Part shown: in pieces, positions 34,281 to 46,615 of the stretch
Layout: each line of letters starts with the position of its first letter
Position numbering within the stretch: the first letter of the stretch is position 1
Program-made: the position numbers and the translations under genes
Notes under the pieces: generated by a model
The model's input: the letters and a program-made list of their open reading frames with translations, nothing else
The model's database searches: none
Told to the model about the DNA's origin: nothing
DNA from: Prostheceraeus crozeri
Taxonomy: Eukaryota > Platyhelminthes > Polycladida > Euryleptidae
DNA: 64,000 bases
Assembly: GCA_907163375.1 (NCBI GenBank)
Contig: CAJQUW010015600.1
Span: forward strand, 1-64,000
Reading direction: 5' to 3'

Positions 34281-35822
34281 ATTTCATTGCTTTTATGGCA
34301 AAGGATATAGTCCGCATGGTTTCATTTAGTTGGACATCGACTCGCTTGCAATGTACGGAGTTATTCCAAACAGGACAGCAGCATTCAGCTGTTTTTAGTG
34401 CCAGCACTGTTTCACGTAGCACATAAGCATCAGTGCCCCACGATTAGCGAGCGATCGTATTTAGAAAATTACTTCTTGTCTGTATTTTTTGCTCAGCTTT
34501 GTTAGATGTTCGTTGTAGGATGACGCTCATCCAAAGTACGCAGGCTTAGATTCATGGGATACACGAAAATTGCCAATGTGTACGTCAAATTGATCGCTTT
34601 TTTGGCAGCAGGTGTCTAAGACACGGTAGAAACAATTTTTCGTGTGACTTGGTCGTAGTCTTCATCGAATACATCAGTCAACTACATTAGAGATGTCATC
34701 ATTAAGTACAACGCTGAGTTCTGTTCGTGAAAGTTCGTGCTCGCCGGGTACAACAAATGTCATCGGCATAGACGAATTTTCTGCTTGTTGTCGAAAGGAT
34801 GTCTTTTGTCTAAATGTTGTAGAGAGTTGTTGCTGAGACTTATCCTTTAGGACGGCCACTCTTGTCGCCACCACCTAATTCCAGCTTCTCCCAAATAAAC
34901 CCGAAAGCGGTGGTTTTGCAAGAGGTATTCCTATGATGTTGACAGATTATGGTGGCAAGCACCTGCTACGTTTTAAGAGAAGGCTTTTATGCCATGCGCT
35001 GTATAAGCCGCCGATGGGTCGTGGAACACAACTATTATTTGCTTGACGATGTAAACCGTCTGACTTATGTGTAGTCACTCCAATGAAGTTAGTTTTCTGA
35101 TAAATCTCGTAAAATCTCCTCACTGATAAATTTAGGTGCGGGTTCTATTTGAGGGTGGGTGATATTCGAGAAAAAGCGGTATACACTGATATTGATCATC
35201 CTAATTATCATCTCATCCCTCCCTTGATAATTCATGCCAACTCATGCCAACTGAACTATGTGACCTGATTTATTTTGTGATTTTCATTTTGCAAAATATA
35301 TATTCTCTTCTCTCAATATATAAATATATATATATTTCTCTTCTCTCTCTTCTCATTTGTTGAAGTTCAAGCCCCCCGTAATACGCTCAGCTCTTCGGAA
35401 GAGAAATTTTGTGATACATGTTTCGGCGTTCACTATATTTTAGCATTTAATTTGATTATGTGTCTGATATCGCTTCCTTTACTTTCATTTGCTAAGTTTT
35501 GTAATTTTCTATAACTTCAAAATATATTGTGTCGCCCCACAATAATAAGTATTTGGACCCATTGTCTCAAATACACGATTGTTATTGAAATGCTTAGTAT
35601 TGAGATCACAAAGATGATTAATACATCATCTTTCATTTGTGAATTGTGCCATTCAGTTTCGGTGTCGTCTACCGCGTTTCAAGAAAATGTTGTTTCTTTC
35701 AAATTTTTGGCTCTGGTAGGTAGAATAATTTGCGCTTTCATGTTATGTGGTGATCAATATCAGCTGTCAAATCTACAATAGCTCCCTTGCGTGTCTAACT
35801 ACACCCAAGCCAAAACCAAGAC
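34281..35822. other. No recognised feature
   Basis: Includes a short AT/CT-rich simple stretch near 35300-35360. No coding sequence recognised. Confidence 0.5.
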
Positions 35823-36149
35823 GATGCCTTGGCACTACTGCAGTTTAGTGCACCCTCTATGAAAGAGACGGAAACGCGCCTTCTTCAGTTTAGTGCACCC
35901 TAAAACAACAACGCATTCTCCCGCAAACGATGACTACGCACATTACACCGAAGCGCGCTCGGTGTAATGTGCGAAGACGTAGACGAAGGCACACGAAGAC
36001 ACAAAGACACTCATTTATAACTATAGGGAAGAACGAACGCCATTCATTCTGTTGATTAAATCATGTTGTTCTCACATGCATTTTAGGGTGCACTAAACTG
36101 CAGTAGGGGTAAAAGAGGGTGCACTAAACTGCAGTAGTGCCGATGCCTT
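35823..36149. mobile_element. 311-bp hAT-like MITE with 8-bp target duplication
   Basis: The element spans 35831-36141, flanked on both sides by GATGCCTT. Terminal repeats start GGCACTACTGCAG. Each end holds two tandem versions of CAGTTTAGTGCACCCT. The centre (35939-35971) is a 13-bp-stem hairpin, CACATTACACCGA against its complement. No coding capacity. The 8-bp duplication supports a hAT-type transposase source. Confidence 0.9.
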
Positions 36150-39100
36150 TACTATCATATCATTGAGCAGCTTTGGAGGAGCTTGATCTCAGACAAACGT
36201 TTATCCTAGAATATAGGCCTAGATGTTAACTCCTAGATACGAGACAATCACATCACACTGTTGCTATGAGTTTTAACTGAATTTTGTGTTGAAGTCCTTA
36301 TCTCGATAATTACAATGTAGGTACTGAAACACATTCGCGGGCAGTTGTGATTTTGAGAATGCGAGCGCGAATGTACGAAAATGGAGGGTGGTTGCGAAAA
36401 TTCCGGAAGCGGTCATTTGCTCAATTTTATTGATCTCGTTGATCATTTATTCATTTAGATGATTTAAAAAAAACAAAGGATTTTGATGATAACATGCGGA
36501 ATTGAATAGTGACTGTCTACATTTTAGAAATGTTTACCTCACTCTTAGAAAGCGTGATCTCTGTGATAGGTCCACAGTGGTGCCAAAATGTTGAAACTAG
36601 TTAGCCATTTGTAGACCGAGGATGGAGTCAATGAACTCAATTTTTAGTCTACCAAGTGGAATAAGACATCTCAAGTATAAGTGATTTTTTGAGAAGTCCC
36701 TCCACATGCAAGTGCTAGAACCACTTACTTTACATCTTACTGTTTGTATCTGATAATGTTTATCTTTATCCGAAGGGCGAAGTTCACAACCTGACCAACT
36801 TCTGCGTGGGATTGTTCCACTAGCAAAACTGTTGAAGCATGTGGGGTCTTCTTTTATCCTTTCATGTTGCTTTTCTTTTTCATCTTAAAAGTTTATTTTT
36901 GAATCAGCAGATGTCTAAGGAAAACTCAGACGTTAATTGATTGCTGTCACTAAACATCTTTTTCGCAGATTTGGGAAGGTGTCTTTTTTGACTGTCTCGC
37001 TTACACGTAAGTATATCTCTACCTATATAAGCAATCTATAGTTCAAGTGCAATTTCTATTAATGATATATCCGTGAAACACATGCATTAGCGGTTGGATT
37101 ATGTCAAAATGAAAACCACTTGTTTTACGGTTGTGGTGCCTCAGACTCCATATTGAAATAACTTGAAACAGCTTGGAACATCATAGAAATATAGTTTTCA
37201 TTTCTTATTATATGATGTGTGGGACATTATCAAACTACTCTTGAAATCAGCTGTTGACCTGTCCTACAGAGTTCCAATCTACCTACTTTCGCACGCTCCT
37301 TGAATAGAGCGAACATTCATATTTCGACTGTATACAGCAGTTGGCACCACCGAACAGTCAGCTAGGTGGCAGCAAATTCACGAATTCTTGGAAATTATAC
37401 ATGAACTCGGTCTGTAATTGGACAAAGAAAGTTGCCATTCATATAGAAGTTGAATCAAGCCGATATTTGGCGATTGTTTGTACCATCCATGAGGCCTGCA
37501 ATTGAAAAATTACTGAAATAAGGCGATGATATTTAAAAGTTTGCCTAGTAAAGTAGCTGCCCAGAAATCATGGGGTTTCGTGACAATTTCCTTCAGACAT
37601 GGTTAAATGTCGCATAGCGTTCAGTAGAACACAACATTTTTCTTATAATATCCGTGTGTACATAAGACCATATACATATACAAGGTGTTTCAAAAGTAGG
37701 CTAACAGTTGATTTTCCCTAGGAAATCTATGTTGACCGTTCTATTGGCGATTTACACCTGAATCAGTCGGTGGATATCCATGATCAGTCCAACATGAGCC
37801 ATAGACTTCGAAGTAATTGCTACTATCATTTAAGTAAAGCAGCAGCATGTCATTGGCAAAGGAAAAATGATTTTGATATGTCACAAGAGGAAAAGACAAT
37901 CACCCAAACAAACATTATGTACAAATCCATTGTTATTTTGATTGATTGAAATTTAAATTGATTTAGTTTGACTTGAAGAATTTTTTTTAAAGCTTGAGCT
38001 TTTTTGAATTTGCTGCTTCTCATGTTTCAGTCATCTAAAAAATGATCACAGAAAAAATTTTTTCAAAAAAAAAAAATTGAAAAAGGAGAATGGAAAAATG
38101 CCTTTGACAGCAAGAGATGCCTTTCACAGCAATCCTCCATTCAATTCGTTTATCTCATTTTGATCGGGATTGGTTTTGAATGACCGGTCGACCGACGTGG
38201 TTCGTAAGTCAGGAAACCCCGAATTCAGAGATGGTCAGATCAACGATAACATCAAACGAGCAAAGTCAATAGAAGTCCTCAAGAAAGTCAACAAGAGTCA
38301 GAAGATCACTTGACATTTGATGGAAGCTTGTCATTTTGGAGACTGAAAAAGATTGAGAAGCTGAATTTGACGGTTGAAAGAAAGTTGACCCAGACTGTTG
38401 CATGTGCCCTCTGTGTTGCAGCTTTGGGACGACCAGATTTGTTTGAAGACGGCTGGTTGCTCTTGATAGATTGCTTGACAAGATATTTTGGTGTGACGAA
38501 GCCAGTCCAAAAAACTCAGGTCTTTCGTACTATCACCAGTGAAATGGTTCCTGAAAATAGACAGTATGTCACTGTATCAACAAATCAATTGGTATCAACT
38601 AAATGACAATGAACTGCCCTGTATGAAAATCAACGTATGGCTGTCAATTAACTGATTGAAACCTGCCTGGTTTTGAGGTGTACCTTATGAGTGTGATAAC
38701 TGTCTTATCCCTTCTGCCTTTCCTTTTGTGCAGAGCCAGTCACTTACTTTGAGCAGGATGGGATCGCTTTTTTTTTTGAGTGTGTCACCAGCGCATCGAT
38801 TCCAGATGTGTTTTTCAGTAAGTGGATCGGGAACATTTTTTTGCATGGTTGGATAGAAGTGGTCTCCTCGCTCTACGACTCCTCTCCGATCTCTTCGGGA
38901 GATGTTGGGATGGACTTTTACTTTGTGGCTTGGAAAGGCACAACGACGACTCAACACATTTCTTTCTCGCTCTCCGAACCTAGAAAACAGCAGCCCACAG
39001 TGGCCTCAGGTTTGAGAGAGAAAAGTGAAAACTGTGACAGATTTGCTGCCAAGATGTGTTGCACGAAGAATTCTTGTGATGAATTTTGATTTGATTTTTT

Positions 39101-41264
39101 TTGTGAATTTTGCTTCGTTTTATTTTGATTTTTTTTTTAATTTTTTGATTTTGCCAATGTTATTGTTGTTTCATTTTTTATTCATTTTTTTAATTTTTTG
39201 AAATGTAGGTTGTTTTAATTTTTAAGTAGGTTATTAATTTTAATTTCTTATTCTTATCGTCAGAAGCAACTTTTTATGTTTTTCAGAAGAGGAGGAGGAT
39301 GTTAATTGAGGAGAAGGACATTTTGGGATGTCAGGCTGTCCTTTCTTCAATCCTCTTCTTGTTTGTTGTTTAACAGTTTTCTTCGTGATTGAGCTGGTCT
39401 GCGTTGACGAGAGGCTCTTCGTGGGTTCGTTCTCTTCTCCGCAGTAACACTGAAACAACTACTATTATGTTTAATGGGTTTTCTAGTGAATTTTTTTGAT
39501 AGATGTTGGAATAGTTTTTCGACTTCTCATGATCGGAGTTGTTTACATTGGGGTTGTTTTGATTATTATAGGCCGATGAAAAATCTGAGATCATCATGAT
39601 TATTTTGAAGATTTTTATATAATTTTTTTTATTGAATTTTTGTTTGCTTACGAATAAATTTTTTATAGATTACCCATGCATTTTGATATGAATTATTATA
39701 TTAGCCTTATGAATTTATAGTATTAAAACATAAGGCATTTCTAATATCAATTTTTTTCTACTTTTCCTACTTTTTTAAACAACCTTTTTTTGTATATTCT
39801 TTTTGCTAGCATGAGTTTTCTCCATAGCAATTTTCTGTGAAGTAGTCTCTACAATAAAGACTGACAGTATTTATGCCTATACAAGAAGACGCGTGAATTC
39901 ATGAGATGCTGAGACTCAAAATGTCGAATAAAAATGAATTTTGTATGCCATACGGGGATACGTAGGTATGGTTATCGATTATGACTTTGTCGGAGATTGA
40001 CAACTTCTTCAACAACTACAGTCTCGTGTACAACAGCCTACTAGTAGTCCTTATCATCTTAGCTACAATTCCCAACCTACCAGATGCCGAAACATGCCTA
40101 CTTGATTTGCATTTTTACAGGCATCCCAGGAAACCAGTGGTCACCTATACGACACAAAAAGTACGTGCGGACGGAAATTACGTTTGTTCGAAATTGTGGT
40201 GTCCAGAATGTTTTCGTTTTTTAAAATAGGAATATACGTTGGCTAAACGTGCCGATCGGGTGACCTTATAATGTTGCGCTGGTGGGTGGATAAGTCACCT
40301 TTTGTAATATGATCAAACTCGGTTGCATAAGAGCAAACTAGTATTGTCAGAGCTATCATGCTATCTCCCTAAAAGTACAGGGAGAAGAGAAATGATCTCC
40401 AGATGTAATACACTGACAAAATGAGATTAATATGCTCTCCGAAACATTGCAAGCAGATCTAGCAGCATATTTTTCAGATATAATAAATGTATAAATCTAT
40501 GCAAACCTTTATCTTAACTATGCGCAAGGATAGGAAAATTGAATGAAAAATTTGTTCAGTCAGTCAGCTCTTACTTGTTCAATTGCGAGATTCTTCTAGA
40601 TTAGCCTATTTGACTGTTGAGAATTTTACTGATCAATGCGTATACTCTCAAAATGGCAAAATACATTTTGCAACTATTAAGCAACTGCGCATAGGTATTT
40701 TTTTCACAGATAATCTCCTAATTCGTTTACACAATTTGTAAAGGCAGTAATTATTCTGCTCCACTACACATGGAAACAGAGAAAATAACGGAAATCCCAT
40801 GGCCAACCTACTGACAAATCTCCTTACGGTAAAACGTAGCTTGTTACACTTAACAACTAAAACTCCATTTTTACAATATTTGATGTCCTTTTTCTCTCAT
40901 CAATACAAGAATGCAAAGAAAATCTGTTGTTGTCGCCTCCTCATGCCGGCTGCATAGTTTCCGGACAGAAATATGACATTCCATGCAGATCATTCGTTTA
41001 CATTTTGGAGAGATCTGATCATGTAAAGCGCTTAACTTCCTGTTGGGTTTTCAGTCAGGTGACTTCAGACTATCAATTGGCATGAAATGGAGATTCGAAT
41101 TATTTGATGCATGATCTCTGTGAGGTAAGCAAGATAATAAGATGATTTAGTGAATGAAATAGTCTGGCATAGAGCAGTTTTTCAAAAATTATTTTTAAGT
41201 CTAGAGGATATCAACAAATCTCTCATCCTTAGAATTTTGAAATATGAATATTGAAATATATAAA
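36150..41264. other. No recognised gene
   Basis: 5.1 kb, AT-rich, with T-rich low-complexity sequence at about 39090-39230 and an A-rich run near 38070. Open frames stay under 100 codons (for example 38310-38606 and 39981-40229, plus), without known motifs. The frame at 39981 begins with a hydrophobic helix, which is weak evidence for anything. Confidence 0.5.
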
Positions 41265-41269
41265 TATTA

Positions 41270-41312
<43 letters not shown>

Positions 41313-41420
41313 AATAATTATAATATTTTATTTAATAATATATATAAGTAATTATAATTATTATAATATAATTATTAATAATATTGTATATATAATACAT
41401 TTATAAATATAAATATAGAT
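41265..41420. repeat. AT microsatellite and AT-only tract
   Basis: Nearly pure A/T for about 150 bases including an (AT) run of about 15 units. Confidence 0.95.
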
Positions 41421-42590
41421 TGAAAAAATCCGAAGTGGTTGGAATCGATTTGGTGAAGAAATTTTTTGTTCATTCCAAATGTGAGTGTAGTCTTGAATCT
41501 GAAAATCTTTCAAAATGCTCTGCCATGTCTGCTGCTAATTTCGACTTGATATTGCAAATTCAACAGTTGCAGACACCGTCATATAAATCAAGCAATGGCT
41601 TGTTGGCTTCCACACCTGATACAGAAGAGACTATAGGCCTATCACCCTATGACAAAAACACGAATGAAGCTGCCATGCTAAGTCAAACATAAGTCAGAAA
41701 ATGTATACGATCAGATCAAATTATGAAGCTAAAATGCAGATGGTAAGAAAGTCACGTGTTAAGTGTCACGTGACGTTAATTCTAATTCGTAGTTAAATGC
41801 TTATTATCTTCTATTGAAACGCAGCGTTAGCGCCCAGTTAGTCAATATGCTTTTCATAGTAGTGCTATCAGAAAAGATGGTTTGCAAATTTAATCGGTAT
41901 TATGGCCGTCTGAAATATCATAATGCTGGAATATTTCTAAACATGTTCAAGGATAATTGGTTTTGAATTAGAGCTACACATGATGTGTAGGAGGGTAATT
42001 TTGTGTCTTTCTACCTTTGAAGATAGAAATCGTTAAAGCAAAGTCCAGGTTCTGTTCTCAGATGAAGCACTTGACCACATGCGCAGGGATTGATATTCTT
42101 CTTCTTCTGCAAGCGACTAGCTTTTTTATTATGTCTAATCATTGCTTTCCTGTTCTATTTCCCAATGGAAGATGTTTGGATTAAAATCAGTCCTGGCCTC
42201 CTTTGTTTGCTTTGATTGCAAGGAGAATCAAGTAATAACTGAACAATTTGTTCCCTAACCAACGCTGTCGGTTAAGGAACATTTTGGTTTGAAAGTAGTT
42301 ATTACAGTGACATTTCATCGGTCGCAAAAGGAATATTATATATAATCGACTCTTGAAGCTGCTTTTTGGTGAATTGTTGCACCGAATGTGCAGCTGTTGA
42401 GTTTGATATGATTTACTCGTACTTGCAGCATATTGGCTTGAGTTTCTTTTTCGATTGCGTTCTAATTATTTTCTATCGCTTCTGACTGACTCAGCAAACA
42501 TTATTCTGTCTTCTAACAACAATTGTGCTAGTGTGTTGAAGTCACAAAGACTGATTGATTTTCATTTTTCATGTATGATTACTAAGAGGA
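41421..42590. other. No recognised feature
   Basis: Open frame 41420-41692 (plus, 90 codons) follows the AT tract and has no known motif. A small hairpin lies at 42254-42283. Confidence 0.45.
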
Positions 42591-42773
42591 ATGATTACGA
42601 ACACTGGACCATGTTGCAGCTCCCTGCACCGCTGCGGTGATCGCCAAACCCCGCTGTGCGACTGTGGTCAGACTCAGACTATGACACAAATCGTGGAGGA
42701 CTGTCTTGTCACAGCTCTTCGTGGCGGCTTCGCAGAACTCTGCTTCTCAAGCGGCCAATATTTGGTTGGATAG
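42591..42773 (+). pseudogene. LINE RT C-terminal Cys-cluster fragment
   Basis: Reads LHRCGDRQTPLCDCGQTQ, then QIVEDC and a GGF-x-EL tail. The pattern L-HR-x-G, C-x-CG, QT-x2-H/Q-IV-x2-C, GG is that of the region after the RT domain in RTE/jockey-like LINEs. Isolated scrap, different from the 33.6-kb one. Confidence 0.5.
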
Positions 42774-43789
42774 TGTCTATTTTTAATGGAATTTTGTAAC
42801 TTTTACCTCAATTGCATCGAGTTGTCTTCCTATAAATTAGCTATTTGTAAATACATACGTGCATACATTTTATTGCATTTCATGTTATTGTATCGTTATT
42901 ATATCGAAGTTAAAATTAAATGCTTTATTTACTGTTTCTTGTGTAGGTCCACTCTACTTTGCTGCCAATTATTGGTTACCTGTTTTATTTCCGCGTGATC
43001 ACAAATCCATTTCTCTAATTGATTGAATATTTCATTTCTTCAATTGAAATGTTTTATTTATTCAGTAACATCGGAATTATTCCGATTTTACGGTCAACAT
43101 GGTCATTACGGTCGACGACAAGCACATGAACTTTGTTTACTTCTTTGTCAATTATTATCTATCTACAACAACGTTCAGGAGTGACGAAGCTTCACTGACC
43201 ATGCATCACATTGAATGACTCGATTAATTAGCTCAAAGACTATCTGGTCATGAAGGTCTAATTCACTCATCGTATTTCACAGTGTGAATGGCATTTTCCG
43301 AGGTTTCAAGTTTCAGCTTCATTTTATCAAGTCTACCTTTGATAAATTGAACCTGACAAGATGATGCTGAACTCCACAATGACGTTCCAATGTCAAAAGA
43401 AACAACAACTAAGGAGTGCTGCCTTCGAGCTTGATATGATATGATACACAGCAGCATTTTGGAAAGATCATCGGGACACTTATTCAAAACAAATTTATTT
43501 TAAAATGCCATTGTTCCTGGTTTCAGTGGCCATCAAGGTCATCTACTTGACTATTATTTTGAGGATGGGTCTATGTTAAAAAGACTATTTTATAGCAGAA
43601 GCAAAGCTCAAGATATGCAACATTACAAGAGCCATTGAGGCAGCAATCGAAGACAAGATGAAATTACTAGTGCAGTAGATGATTTGATTTATAGTTCTGG
43701 TAAGGCATTGGCCGTGAAAGGGTTGAATCATTTGATTCAGGTGTTAACAGTGGATCGTGGAACCTTCAGGCTTTTGGCAACATTAATCT

Positions 43790-44245
43790 GTTTCATGCAG
43801 GCTTCTCACATGCCAGATGAAACGATAACTCAAGCCTTCTCTCGACATATTAAGCATGCATAGTCATGCAGCATATGACAAAACAATTTCAGATCTCATT
43901 TGTTGTTGTTTGTAAGTTGAAATTATTGAAATAATGTTATTTTCAGTTTTTCTACGCACAAAAATTAATGTAATTTGTTAATATATATTTCGCCGATCTT
44001 GCCTTCTCAAGTGATTATTACAATTGACAAGGCCTGATCGGCGACATATATATTAACAATATTACATTAATTGATTAATTACATTGATTCAATGGTACAG
44101 TGCATGGACTCCTGAGTCCATGAACAGTGTCATAGTGCATTGTCAGCAGCAGAGACTGGTCAGCAGCTTCCATGTTTACATGCAAAAACAATGATATCGA
44201 TCAATCAATGGTTTTAGATCTGTAAAATTGATACATAATGCATAG
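43790..44245. mobile_element. Diverged, rearranged copy of the 5' leader of the PHD-RT element
   Basis: 43795-43900 resembles 650-750 (TGTTTCATGCAGGCTT, CCTTCTCTCGAC). 44128-44240 resembles 8999-9100, which is the opposite orientation relative to that element (TGTCATAGTGCATTGTCAG, ATGATATCGATC). A hairpin lies between them. So the same leader is present here with one segment flipped. Confidence 0.6.
43965..44070. repeat. Inverted repeat with 35-bp arms
   Basis: Arms at 43965-43999 and 44035-44070 contain GTTAATATATAT and CGCCGATC and pair with few mismatches. A possible MITE of 106 bp placed at the flip point of the leader copy. Confidence 0.75.
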
Positions 44246-44703
44246 ACTTTCAAATTTAGAAGTTTATGCATAATGCATGATTTTGTAAGGCTTTCTATGT
44301 CCACAGGTTAATAAGTTCCACGAAGCAGGTAATTATTTTCCTGATTGGAAATTATAAACCTGATACAGACTTCTATGGAAAAAGTCATGCATTATAACAG
44401 ATAATGCATAGATTTCTTCGGTAATTATTTGTCATTAAAGGATACCCATTTTAACTGTATTACGATATTCAATGGAAGTTGAAACTCATCTATGATCCGG
44501 TAAATGTATTTATAACTCAACATAGCTAATAAGAAAATTTCTATGAACAATGCTATGGTAACACAAAAAGGAAGAAAACATATTAAGGAAAAAAATGAGA
44601 AAGTCAAGAAGACCTAAACGATATCATGATTTTGTTTTTCTCACCGTCGATCTCAATATCCATTATTTTGTTATTTGGAGTGAAAATTTCAAGTTCATTT
44701 TCA

Positions 44704-45915
44704 TTAACTTCTGTTTTCCGATGTCATTTTCATAGTTTTTTCAGGAATCACATTATACCCATTTATGCAATCAGATCGATGGCCTGTAATTTTCTTTGCA
44801 ATTTCCTTGCCTCCAGTAGCTATAATTATTCTACAAACTGCGCTTCGACGTCCTGAATGGTCACTGTAGATAGCAGAATCCTCCCCTGCTGCATCCATCA
44901 AATTTTCTATCATTGCTTTTAATGTGTTGTAACCAATAGGAGAGTTGAGGTACCATACCTTCTCCGAAAATTTTGGGTGGGCATGTAAAAAAATGCCCCA
45001 CTCGTATCATTGCTAGGTCGCAAATGTGAAAATTTCTTAAAAAGTTGTATGAGACATCTTCCTTCTACTTTAGCAGGATGAATATTGAAGCATTTCGGTT
45101 CAATATGATGGTCACGTAGTCCTCCTTTGCCGGTTTTTGAAATGTTTTCTTTATAATTTAGAACCTCGGTTCCATCAGGGAGCTTTTGCAACGTTAGTTG
45201 AGAGCCTTCTCCCCACTTCAATTGACACAGCTTTTGGCCACCTCGCAATCCACAGTTTATCGAAATAAGATACAACAAGATGCGCGTCAACTTTTTCGGA
45301 CAATCACTTCCCAGCAACTTTTTTCCCATAGTTCTTCCTCTAGTTCAGATGAGATAGGCGCTCTATTTTTCGATTCAAAGAAAGTCCTTTTGAAGTGGAA
45401 ATTTTCATGGCAGTATCCAATGCATCTCTGCAGTCCAGGAATAGAGGATCTGTCATAAGCTGCCAATCTGAGCGTCGTTCAAATCGAATATATCTTTGAT
45501 TGCCAAAGAATAGTTGTCTGAGAGTTTCACCCGGGTAGCGATCTCCATTTTGTTTTCTTACTCCGTGAAAGAAAAATCTCAAAGCATCCGACAGCTTTTC
45601 CTTTGAAATACAATCCAACTTTTCATGACCATCATTAGATTCTTCTGAAAGATACATGAGCTGTGATGATTCTGAATTCAATATGCTCGTATTTCTCTCG
45701 CGTATCCAATGGTCGAAAACGTTTCTTGCCCACTGATTTTGATATATAGTACCTTTTGGGATTTGTTTTCGTCTTTCTTTTTCGATTTCATCTTCCGACA
45801 TAGGAGTTGAATGACGTGAGGCAACATTGCTTTCCATGGTTGAAACACCTTGAAAGTTTGATAAGTTATCCAAATCAACATCAAAATCATCATCAACCAG
45901 TGATAGATATGACAT
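44704..45915 (-). pseudogene. Crypton-type tyrosine recombinase (DUF3504-like), minus-strand gene
   Basis: From the Met at 45915: an acidic Ser-rich start, then YQNQWARNVFDHWI, YPGETLRQLFFG, and after one frame change ILLYLISINCGLRGGQ, KTGKGGLRD, FFYMPTQNF; after a second change SPIGYNTLK, YSDHSGRRS and KKITGHRSD with a following Tyr (GYNV). The order LRG, H-x-x-R, GH-x, Tyr is the tyrosine-recombinase signature, in the form found in Cryptons and in host genes derived from them. Two frame changes (near 45335 and 44980) make it a pseudogene, unless introns account for them. It is divergent from the gene at 46616. Confidence 0.75.
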
Positions 45916-46011
45916 GACTTTGTTTGGTACGTTGATTTAGAATATGCGAAGGTTGGAAGTGAAATGATGAAATACATGTCAGCTATTACGATATCAAATC
46001 AAATTTCATAA

Positions 46012-46065
46012 CATAGAGGTCGGATTGTTGGCTATCTTTGATAGCTTGGATATCCGACCTCTATG
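46012..46065. repeat. Hairpin between the two recombinase genes
   Basis: CATAGAGGTCGGAT is inverted at the other end, with an inner GCTATC/GATAGC stem and a small loop, so almost the whole 54 bases can fold. Confidence 0.85.
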
Positions 46066-46094
46066 CTGATAAATGGTAATTATGATTATGTATC

Positions 46095-46215
46095 AATATA
46101 AGACTATTGTATCGGTATGACACCAGTAATGCTGCCATATCGACGAGTGCGCGTAGCGTACGAGACGATATCAATGGCAGCATTAATGGTGTCATAGCGA
46201 TACAATAGTCATATT
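46095..46215. repeat. 121-bp imperfect palindrome between the two recombinase genes
   Basis: Arms of about 45 bases share GACTATTGTATCG, TATGACACCA and TAATGCTGCCAT in inverted order around a GC-richer centre. It may be a MITE, a recombinase recognition region, or a shared bidirectional control region. Confidence 0.8.
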
Positions 46216-46392
46216 ATTTATGAGATGTTTATTTCCGTCACTACAGGCATGGATTCCATGCATAGATTGATGCTACAGGTGTTAGTCCAAAAACACAGAT
46301 GTCTTAGTAATTTCTCGAAGATATCACTGTCTTAATCAAATTCAAAATCCCGTTCAAATGTAGATTATTTTCAAGGCGAAGGTCTTAGCGCA

Positions 46393-46572
46393 ATGACGTA
46401 CTCCGGTTTACTAGATTTTAGCCAGTTAAGCAATAATTCAATCTGTGGCTTAAGTAATGACGAAATTCAAGAAATTGTTGACATCCAATCATTTTTACGC
46501 GATGAGGAAAATCTGCCGCTACTTGATATAACAGAAAGAGATTTTTCTAATGCCCAGACTTCGCTGTCCTAA
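46393..46572 (+). CDS. Short ORF upstream of the plus-strand recombinase
   Basis: Sixty codons including the stop, starting MTYSGLLDFSQL and containing LSNDEIQEIVDIQSFLRDEE. Acidic starts of this kind precede the recombinase core in Crypton-like proteins, so it may be a first exon of the gene at 46616. I see no certain splice pair. It could also be chance. Confidence 0.35.
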   Translation: MTYSGLLDFSQLSNNSICGLSNDEIQEIVDIQSFLRDEENLPLLDITERDFSNAQTSLS

Positions 46573-46615
46573 AAAATATATTATTGAAAAATACACCTCT
46601 TCTTGTAACTTGTGA

